Assembly: GCA_973895155.1 (NCBI GenBank)
Contig: OZ316898.1
Span: 7,440,001 to 7,504,000 of the forward strand
Origin: Marsupella aquatica
Lineage: Eukaryota > Marchantiophyta
Direction of reading: 5' to 3'
DNA: 64,000 nucleotides
Below, piece after piece: positions 34,260-43,103 of the stretch. The notes under the pieces were generated by a model. It saw only the letters and a list, made by a program, of their open reading frames with translations, was not told the DNA's origin and did not search any database. Positions within the stretch are counted from its first letter, which is position 1, and each line of letters opens with the position of its first letter. Both the position numbers and the translations under genes were made by a program.

Positions 34260-36112
34260 TCCAACAATGTGCGGTTGAGTCGCTCAGCAACACCATTTTG
34301 CTCAGGAGTGTACACAGTTGTGAAATGGTGAGTAATTCTCTTATTTGCACAATACGTGTTGAACTCGCCAGAGGTGTGTTCACCACCATTATCTGATCGT
34401 AGATATCTCACATTCTTTGCAGTCTGTGTCTCAACTTGAGCTACCCATTGTTTGAAGATGGAAAGCACTTCAAACTTATGGGCAATGAAATAAATCCAAA
34501 CAAACCTTGAGTAATCATTGATAAATGATACATAGTATTGTTTGCCTGAATGCGAGGAAACCGGAGCAGGACCCCACACATCGGAATGAATATACTCAAG
34601 TACAACTTTAGAATGATGAATAGCAGTCGGAAATGGAGTTCTTGTTTTCTTGCCGACAATGCAATGATCACAAAAACTCAACTTGCATGCTTGCAATCCT
34701 GGTAGGAGATGTCGCTTGTGTAAAATTTCCAAACTTTTTTCACTCATGTGACCAAGCCGAGCATGCCATAAATTGATTTTCTCCTCCTGAGATGTGACCA
34801 AATTGACTTCGGCAGGAAGGGTGGTGCCTTCCAAGACATAGATGTTTCTTTTCCTCTTGCCAATAAGAACTTCAGTTGATCCATGCGTGACTGTTAACAC
34901 CCCATCAGTTGCACTCCATTGATAATCCTTCGCATCCAAGTAGCCAAGAGAAATCAAATTCTTACACATTTCTGGAATGTGTCTGACATTTGATAGAGTA
35001 CAGTACTTGCCACCAGGTAGTTGAATCTTTACGGATCCAATCCCTAAAACTTTGCAAGAATGATTATTTCCCATCAAAACAGATCCGTTGATAGGAGTGT
35101 AGGATGAGAAAAATTCACGCATATAACACATGTGATACGAGCAAGCGGAATCCAAAATCCATTGACAATCCTCAACTTGGGAAGTGGTACACAATGCAAA
35201 TCCTTCACTATCCTCTTCTTGAACAACTACTTGGGCTGAAGAACCGGCAACTTCCTTGAATGTGTCTTTGACGCGACAATCCTTCTTCATGTGGCCCACT
35301 TTATCACACTTCCAACACTTTATCTCACGAGTAGACTTGGATGGTGATTTGGATCGAGATCTAGATCTGGATCTAAACCTTCTCCTACCAAAAGATCGGT
35401 CGTGGAACCTTCCTCGCTCCATGGGAAGTGGGTTAAACCTTTTGTTTTCATGAGATGGCTCCCTTGATTTGCCTCTTTCTACCAACAGTGCTGTTGATGA
35501 TGAGGTTGAGGTAGGATGAGCTGAAGAAACCAACTTAGACTGCATGTCATCGGTCAACAGGGCACTCACCACATCATTGTAGGATATAGTTGTCTTATCA
35601 CGGAATAGAAGAACTCGAGACAAAGATTGGTACGAAGGTGGTAGTGAGCTCAAGAGTTGTAAGGCTTTCTTTTCTTCGCTCAAATGCTCCCCCAAATTCT
35701 CTAGGTCAACCACAAGATCATTGAACTGATCGATATGATCTTGAATCTTGACTCCATCAGCCATTTTGAATTGCATGAGCTTCAGGCTTGCATACATTCG
35801 GTTTGACATCTCCTTCTTGTAGTACTTGTTGCGCAATGCTTGAAACAAGTCCGTCACCGTTTGTGTTGATTTTTCCTCGAACTGCTTCTTCACATTGTTT
35901 TTCAGGTACATTCCAACAATGCTTACCGCTTGATCCTGAAGATCATGCCAATCATCATCTTCCATCTCCTTGGGTTGAGATCTTAGTACCTTGCCTAGGC
36001 CCATCGCCCTAAGTGCATCCCTCACATTACGTTCCCACATTGTATAGTCCATCCGACCATCAAATTTTTCCACCTCAAACCTTTGACCTCCAATCCTAGT
36101 AGTCGCCATCAC
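34256..36112 (-). CDS. Copia gag, protease and integrase, first long ORF
   Basis: 618 residues. An N-terminal capsid region (WERNVRDALRAMG, then an RS-rich stretch with SRSRSRSKSPSKS) is followed by a CCHC knuckle CWKCDKVGHMKKDC near residue 265. The protease motif WILDSACSYHMC is near 318 (Ala replaces the usual Gly). Pre-integrase LWHARLGHMSEKSLEIL follows, then integrase core with HSDVWGP, INDYSRFVWIYF, LRSDNGGEH and GVAERLNRTLLE. It stops just after the third catalytic Glu; a one-base loss near 34258 shifts the rest of pol into another frame. Start chosen at the first ATG of the conserved capsid. Confidence 0.92.
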   Translation of the reverse strand: MMATTRIGGQRFEVEKFDGRMDYTMWERNVRDALRAMGLGKVLRSQPKEMEDDDWHDLQDQAVSIVGMYLKNNVKKQFEEKSTQTVTDLFQALRNKYYKKEMSNRMYASLKLMQFKMADGVKIQDHIDQFNDLVVDLENLGEHLSEEKKALQLLSSLPPSYQSLSRVLLFRDKTTISYNDVVSALLTDDMQSKLVSSAHPTSTSSSTALLVERGKSREPSHENKRFNPLPMERGRFHDRSFGRRRFRSRSRSRSKSPSKSTREIKCWKCDKVGHMKKDCRVKDTFKEVAGSSAQVVVQEEDSEGFALCTTSQVEDCQWILDSACSYHMCYMREFFSSYTPINGSVLMGNNHSCKVLGIGSVKIQLPGGKYCTLSNVRHIPEMCKNLISLGYLDAKDYQWSATDGVLTVTHGSTEVLIGKRKRNIYVLEGTTLPAEVNLVTSQEEKINLWHARLGHMSEKSLEILHKRHLLPGLQACKLSFCDHCIVGKKTRTPFPTAIHHSKVVLEYIHSDVWGPAPVSSHSGKQYYVSFINDYSRFVWIYFIAHKFEVLSIFKQWVAQVETQTAKNVRYLRSDNGGEHTSGEFNTYCANKRITHHFTTVYTPEQNGVAERLNRTLLE

Positions 36113-37268
36113 TAGAATGCCAAATGTAGTGTGGAGTTGCCTTCCAACAAGAAATAAATGTCGAATGCTCAGATGCGGGGTGTGAAAATAAGGCTAAAAA
36201 TGAAAGTTGGTGAATTTTGAAACTGATCACTCCTGTGTGTAGCCCACAAGGTAATGCTCCAAATGCTGAAAACGGTTTGTCAAACGGACTCTCGAGTGTC
36301 GAGAATTTTTACTCTGACCGGAGGGGGGTAAAAAATGAAATAAATACCCCTCGAGGGAATCTTTTATGCCAAAGATTCCACTAGTATGCGTTTCCAAAAT
36401 TGAGCACACCAATGCTTGCCTAGCTTCCCCAAGTACACCTCTCCAAAAGTTGAAGTTGATTCGATTTTGTTTGCCGCTCAGAATCTTTGACCTTCGGTAA
36501 AAATTTAAGCCTCTGGAAAAGGAATCTTTTCGGGAAATTCCGTCCGCCCTTGTACAGCCCCTGTGGGGGAAATTCACAGGGGGCACTTCCCCCTGCCCGA
36601 GCCCTGTCGAGCCCTAAAAGGCCTCCTCGAAGTTTTCGACCTCCTCGTGCGTCGGCGGAAGTCGCGACTACTCGTGGCAGAAAGTACCCCTCGGCGGATT
36701 CACTCAAATTCCCGTCTCAGTTTTTGACGAAATCCAATTCTGATTTCAGATTCAGAAACTAGACTTCGAGGGCATCAAGATCGATATAAAGAACTCGCAA
36801 AACGGTGGATTAATGAGGGAGAAACGATTCATTGAAAGTGACTGATATTAAGTTATCCGCCATAGCCAAAATTTCGAGCTCAAAAAAATGAGAATTGAAA
36901 TTAAGATTACTTCTCAACTGTTTGACGAAATCCAGCGATGTTGATATCGAAACGTCTAGAAAGACGAGGCGCTCAAACGTGTCTCAGTTTCAAGTCCCGA
37001 TAGAACAATCAAAAAGACTGATCTGAGAAATTGACCTTATCTCTTGCCCGATAACGCAAATTGAAAACTGTCACTTACAATTGTTTCCGTTTTTGACCTC
37101 AGGCCTTCATTGTTTCACTGAAATGAGCCCCTGGTTGTGTGCTCCACACTTGTGAGAAGATTGAGTCCGATCTTCTTCCAATAGCTCCGCTTTGAAGAGG
37201 AAATCATCCGCTGTTCGCTTTGCTTGAAGCAAGTTCTATGGAGTTCCTAATCGACTGAAAAAATCTGA
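36113..37268 (-). other. Copia 5' leader
   Basis: Untranslated region between the primer site and gag. It includes a GC-rich stretch at ~36530-36680 and no recognisable coding sequence. Confidence 0.6.
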
Positions 37269-37280
37269 GCTCTGATACCA
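37269..37280 (-). promoter_or_regulatory. Copia primer-binding site (initiator tRNA-Met)
   Basis: The minus strand reads TGGTATCAGAGC, the complement of the 3' end of plant initiator tRNA-Met, two bases inside the LTR. This fixes the element's orientation. Confidence 0.92.
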
Positions 37281-37282
37281 AT

Positions 37283-37527
37283 TGTGGGGAGAAATCAGAT
37301 CAGGAAAACACTCCAAACATGCACGTGCTCAATAGTTACGTGGTTCGCCTCAAGGTTGGCTACGTCCATGGGCAGACCATAGCTCTCATCTCTTCAAGCT
37401 CTCATCTCTTGCTATATCCCTGCGTTCTCTCTTGAGAACTCTCTTGTGTGTGTTCTCACACCACATACAAGTTGAAGAGATAAGGATCAATCTCTTCAAC
37501 TAGGGTTTACTCTAACCCTAGTTAACA
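37283..37527 (-). repeat. 5' LTR of the copia element, cut by a CACTA transposon
   Basis: 245 bases matching the 3' LTR from its TGTGGGG end up to GTTAACA. It lacks 40 internal bases present in the other LTR (deletion near 37380) and its outer ~42 bases. The break coincides exactly with the CACTA terminus at 37528. Confidence 0.85.
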
Positions 37528-37830
37528 CACTAGTAGAAACTGAGGGGTATTTAGACCCCATTAAACGACTATTCAATACCGTATAGGACTTGGAAACGAC
37601 TGGGAAGGACTCTAGTCCTTTATAGGACTGTGAGTCGTATGTTTTGTTACTATAATCAACTGAGTCCTTTATAGAACTGGTTTATAAGTCGTTTAATAGA
37701 CTGGATTTTCAGTCTATTTTAGTCTTTGTGTGGGTAGCTTTGGTGAGTCGTTTTTAGTCTTTTATGGGCTGCGATGATGAGTCGTTGGGAACGACTAAAA
37801 AGGTTATGGAGGGTAGTCTTTAAATATACT
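37528..37830. repeat. CACTA terminal inverted repeat and subterminal repeats
   Basis: CACTAGTAGAAAC is followed by a small hairpin (GGGGT-ATTTAG-ACCCC) and, over ~270 bases, many copies in both orientations of AACGACT/AGTCGTT and related AGTCCTTTATA motifs. Such clustered motifs near the tips are the binding sites for TNPA in the En/Spm family. Confidence 0.85.
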
Positions 37831-38348
37831 TTGTGGGGTATGTATAAGTCTTTCATGTCAACTGGATATGAGTGATGAAGACCCCACTATACTACTTGGA
37901 ATGAACCCACTCTTGTGCACAAATAACATATTGCATTCATGTTTTATTGTGTCCTTGGAATGAACTCACTCTATAAGTTCACCATTCATCATGTTAACAT
38001 TAGAATACATAGTTTCAGAAAGCCATCTTCTATACCATGTACACTAATATGAATTCACAGATTCAAACAGACTACAAAGAAGGTCACAAAGTATTCCTCT
38101 ATACCATACACACTAATACTGAAATGATAAAATAGATTCAAGTATCATAGACAATCACCATAGAGCCATAGTTTGACATCAATCACTTGTTTCATACATA
38201 CAGAATTCAGAAATATCAATGTCACACACAACGTCTCCTTCATCCTCTTTACCAAATGGAAAAATTGGTACAGATATTTCTTGGATCTTTCCAAGGCAAT
38301 GTCAAAATGTGACACAATTCACATGATGCTATCTACACTTGCATTCAG
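37831..38348. other. 3' region of the TNPA-like gene
   Basis: No coding sequence; expected 3' UTR of the minus-strand TNPA-like gene. Confidence 0.45.
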
Positions 38349-40694
38349 TCACTGCAGACTAACACACTCTGATGGCCAGAGCACAAGAGATCCTACTGCA
38401 TCTGCAATTATTTCCTGAGGTGGATCATCGTCTCTATTCGGAAATGGCAAATTACAATCAGATACAATCACTGTAGTCAACAACACTACTACATGGTCAT
38501 CCGGGACCACTTTGCCATGGAATTTTGCATGATCCGGTCGCAAAATGCCTGTACCCACACATACCTACGAGTCATCCTCCCATGATAGAAGATTATGGAC
38601 TGGCTCTGCTGTGGCTATCACCTCCACCTTACCCTGGCTGTTTTTCTTGGCTTTCCTGGGTGGCTTATACATGACATTATTCATACCTTGGTTGCGAGTC
38701 ATGACTTTGGCACGAGTGTTTTGTGCTGGTGATCGAGAATTGGCTACACTCTTCTTCAAAGAATCTGCATCCATATTTGACACTTCTGATTGTGTAGCAG
38801 GATTTCCCTGCGACATCATCTCAGTATCTGCCAACATTGTACTTGCTTCAATTGAAGCATCTACAATCTTACTTGCATCCAATGTTGCTCCCAAGTTTCG
38901 ACGTCACTTCACCCTACTCCCACTTGGTTGAGAGTCTGTCAACTCTGCATCAACTACAATTCAGTGTCATGTCCAACATAAGTCAATCACTCATCACATG
39001 TGCTAAATGTACATGTCACCAACCACAAAGTTGTCACTATCTCCTTACCATTATGAACAGCCTTCTTCCCCTTCTTTGCCATTGCCATATGCTCCATGTC
39101 TGCTTCTGTTGATCAATAAACACACCACAATATTCAGGTTGAATCTATTAACCATTGAATTGTTGCTCAACATTCATATAGAGGAATTTAAAGCATCAGC
39201 TTACCTGATACCTCCTTGGCTATGGTCACTGAGGCACTGGGCACATCTTCTTCATTATTGCTCTTTGAATCACCTGATACATCAATCATGATGTCACTTC
39301 AGATCCCAGTTCATCCAACCAGTTCTTACAGAAAAGATTACCTCCAACCGGCTTAAGCTTCACAAAACTCCATGCACTTTTCAAATGTAATGTACTGGAT
39401 CATAGCAGGTTACCTGTCTCAGCAACCTTCTTGCCCTTCTGCTTACTGATTACAGGGTCCTTCTCTGCCTCCACTCTTCTTGCATTCAAACCATTCACTC
39501 AATTCATGAAAACTTACTTCTGACATTTGAACATAGGACACAATGAACAATGGGCCGGTGTCATTTCCATACCTGTGTCAGATTTGCCAATTCCATTTTT
39601 TGTTAACAAGGGCACACTTTGTACAATGTTGCCCTCATTGTTTGGTTGGGAACCACCCAATTTTTCAATCACAAGCTTGAAATTAGATTCCACTGATGCA
39701 AGAAGGTTCGCTACAGATGCCTCCACAATATCCAAACGATCAGCCAATTTACTTTCCACTCGAGGGAGTCCACACTCTAATGACTTCAATCGTTCACACA
39801 TCTCTGTGAGAGTTGTAACAGTTCCCTGTCATAACACAGCTTACATATCTCAGATAACTGTCCCCAAGAACTGGTTGCTTACTTCCTACTACATTTCTTT
39901 CTGATGCTCAAGGCCAAATAGTCACAGAACATACAGAATTACAACATAATCACCTGTTTGGAAGTTACACTTGTCACCTCACTCCTTTGTTTCATGAACT
40001 CCTCTCTCACTTCTTGTGCTGATGGTTCTTCACCTGTCAATTTCTTCTGCAGTCCACATCAACATACATATGAATGAAACCAAGTGTTGATTGTCAATGA
40101 AAATGTAATAATGGTAGCAAGATGATAAGTTTGAGGCTTACTATCAGGCATGTCACTACCTTACCAATTGTTCTTTCACTGGAGCATAACTTCCTCTCCC
40201 AGCCTGTGAAAGGTGTTTCACTTTGCCTCGAGCATTTGACATCAGTTCACTCTTGCTCTGTCCAGCCTCCGACATGAACCCTTTGATTAACCGTGTCCAT
40301 TGATCCAGTTCCAATGATGGGGGTGGTGGCATTCTCCTGTTAGAACCATTGTCTATCCACATCCTTTTCAACCTATGCCTCTCTTGTTTCAAAATCCTCA
40401 TTGCATAATCTGATATGCAATCTTCAATTGGGCCCTTACCATCATTACCAACATACTCCCACCGTTCAAGAATGTCCTTGCAGATAGCAGCCCAATCAGC
40501 TTTGTTCTGACTCCTAAACTCTGTAATGCTCAAATCTAACCAACGCAATACTTCTCCTCTTAGGTCAGAATGCCAACGGTTCTTACCATCACATGTGGGA
40601 GTTATCCAACCTTCGGAATTCACTTCTACTTTACCAAATTTGTTACTGTCTCCTGCCTTGGTACTCCCTGAAGCGCTACTAGGTGTCCCTCCAC

Positions 40695-42123
40695 TGTGGT
40701 ATACCCGTTAGCGATAATCTTCTAAATAGGAGACATTTTTAATTTTTTTGGATGGAAGTTAGAAACTTTGAGGTTGTAAGCAGGATAATTAGCCATAAAG
40801 AGCATTAAGTGAGTAGGGAAAAGGAACGGCCTTTACCAAGAAATGAGCGGTTCAACCTGGTGACCGGTAGCAGTAAGAGCGCGAGAAAGAATGAGTACTG
40901 GCGGAGGAGCTATGCAGGTCGAGGAAGAAAACCGAAGGCTTAGGACAATTGTTGAAGCTGTAATGTGACACCACTGATTGAAGACAGGGCGCTGCGAGTA
41001 AAACAGGGATAATTTTTGGGCAGAAGTGTCAACTCATAAGAGGCGCCCTCTGTTAGTAGTTCTTAAGACAGCACTATTTACTTACTCAGAGCACCTTTAG
41101 TAAGTTTACTAAGTAGATGTTCACTATTGTTTTACCGACAGCGCTACTAGTTGATTTTCCACCATAGTAAGAAGTCTCTTTTCTAGTTAGCAGCACTCAG
41201 TACTCTACTACTTTTCATACTAGTTAAAACTACAGTATGTAGTTTAGTTTAGATCAGCCTTTCTAGATCTCATTTTAGTTACTTTTCTTTCTAGATTCTA
41301 GGGAACACTTTCTCTGCCCTGACTTTGATGATACTTAAGCCCTTGTTTTTCCTCATTTCGGGTGAGAAGGACTAAATTGGAAGCCTGGCTGTAGATGCAA
41401 GACTCCCGGTCGCTCCCTTTGTTTGTGATCTATTCAGTTGTAGAGATTGCAAATGAAGTAAATGTTTGTGTTGAGGAATTTGTTTTGAAAGATTCCTCGA
41501 TAAACAAGTGTATGTTCAACTTCTGGAAATCAAGATGAATTTTATGATTGATTGCTTACAGTGATGAGAATCATTCAAAATTCAAAGATGAATGTTTATA
41601 GGAAAGTGTCAAATCTATCATTGAGGGACAAGAGTACCATTATTATGCCCTGGACTTTTGCATTAGTGTTTTGTCTATGCCATACCTGATGCCTAGCCAA
41701 ACCGTGTTGCCATCATTTTAATGCAAAGCTCGGCAATTATAATCTGAAATTTACCTTGAAAACGGTAGAGATTATATCTTTCCTGTGATCTTCTCATGAC
41801 AAGAGCGAGATTTTGAAGGAGAAGAATATAGGAGAATGGGTTGAGTAAGACCCTAATCTTTGTTGAAGGAAGGGCAATGCCATTCATATTCCTTGAATTC
41901 TTCCTTATGTAAATCCACCTTCAATCATGATTCCAGAATTAGTTGTTACTGGTTGATTTTATTCTGTGTTTGATCGGTTGAAGATAGAGAAATTTGAGAG
42001 GTCAGCTTATATCTCTTCATTAACACTATTTCCTTCAATAGCTTCCACTTTGTTCTTTACGGGATCGACTTTGGGTTATCTTTGGCTTTAAACCTTGTGT
42101 TTTATTTATAGACCTATACCACA
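40695..42123 (+). repeat. 5' LTR of the gypsy element
   Basis: TGTGGTATACCC to CTATACCACA. Differences from the other LTR include A/G at 40822 region, G/C in GAGCGGTT versus GAGCGCTT, and two in a stretch near 41755-41765. It contains GCGC-rich motifs, such as AAGAGCGCGAG and GAGGCGCCCTC. Confidence 0.97.
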
Positions 42124-42131
42124 TAGATTTT

Positions 42132-42149
42132 TGGCGCCGCTGCCGGGGA
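42132..42149 (+). promoter_or_regulatory. Gypsy primer-binding site (tRNA-Asp)
   Basis: TGGCGCCGCTGCCGGGGA, eight bases after the LTR. It complements the 3' end of plant tRNA-Asp(GTC) with one mismatch (C for T at position 9). Confidence 0.85.
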
Positions 42150-42756
42150 ACGAATTGGAAGTAATTGAAACTCAGGCAGTGAATGCCACTTGTAGTGAAG
42201 GATTTTAAGAGCTTAGAAGGGAGAATTTTGGCCTCATGGAGCCATCTGTGGAATGGCCGGTGATGACATTTGAGACCTATTCTTTCACCATTGATAATGC
42301 ACCACCTTCTTTTGAAGAATTGTGGCGAAGGAGAGCGCTCCGTGCAACTGAAAGGAGAAAAGAACGCACCATTAAGAAAGAAAAGCGAAATGGTGCATAA
42401 TTCTCTGGCAGGGGCGGATTCTTGGTCCAGACGAAGGGAAGTGTTACTTTTTTGTACAGTATCAGGAGAGGAGCGCTGCTTTACTATGAAGAGCGCCGCG
42501 GGTTGAGGATGTATTGGTTCTGTTGAAGGGGGAGGCCCTGGGTTCAGGGAGATTTCAGGGAGATTCGAGGGAGATCCAAACCATTACGCTCAAGAGGAAG
42601 TTCTGGAGGAGAGCGCTATTAGATAGCAAAGGACGACTCCAGCCGGAAGCGGAAAATTCGGAGATTGGACTTGTGCGGCAGTTACAGACGGAGCGCTACG
42701 GGATAGCAAGGGGCGCCCTCAGATTTGAAGCTGGCCCGGACGCTATCATGCCCTAG

Positions 42757-43053
42757 GTTCAGGGAAGTACCTTTGAGTTTCAAGTAAGGATGGACGGCTT
42801 CTTGATTAGAACGGTAAGGCTGGACAGAGGTTCGAGAGTGAATTTGCTTTCTTCTTGGTTGGTAGAACAATTAAATTTGGGACCACTTTTTGCCACCACA
42901 GTTAGGATTTGGTATGACGGGCATATCCTTCGACCTGTAGGGGAACTTAGGTCACTTGCTATTCAAGTGGGGGATGAATACTATGTTATGGATTTTGTTA
43001 TAATCGATCCCCCAGTCATGGAATTTCCTGAAATGGTGTTGCGATCCTTTTAA
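42757..43053 (+). CDS. Protease-like ORF in the gypsy leader, upstream of gag
   Basis: Open from 42757; first ATG 42790. The sequence VRLDRGSRVNLLSSWLVEQL resembles the retropepsin active-site region 'LDxGSxVNLL', followed by RIWYDGHILRPVGELRSLAIQV and VMDFVIIDPPV, which matches the flap and 'PVG.......V' strands of gypsy proteases. The usual Thr/Ser after Asp-x is Arg, so catalysis is doubtful. The element has a second protease in its usual place (ORF2). This may be a captured or duplicated remnant, or a regulatory ORF. It sits before gag, where no protease is expected. Confidence 0.5.
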   Translation, partial: VQGSTFEFQVRMDGFLIRTVRLDRGSRVNLLSSWLVEQLNLGPLFATTVRIWYDGHILRPVGELRSLAIQVGDEYYVMDFVIIDPPVMEFPEMVLRSF

Positions 43054-43103
43054 GCTGGTAAAGGAGGAGGCAGGCAGTATCAAGAGGGGTAGAGAAATGA
43101 GGA

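Larger units (their letters stand above)
29344..37527 (-). mobile_element. Ty1/copia retrotransposon, interrupted and truncated
   Basis: Minus-strand element. The 3' LTR is at 29344-29669, the polypurine tract at 29672-29680, coding from 36112 down to 29862, the primer site at 37269-37280 and the 5' LTR piece at 37283-37527. Domain order gag, protease, integrase, RT, RNase H is the copia order. It is broken by a frameshift between its two long frames (~34258) and by a 2.2-kb foreign block (30372-32594). The outer part of the 5' LTR is absent because a CACTA element begins at 37528. Confidence 0.92.
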
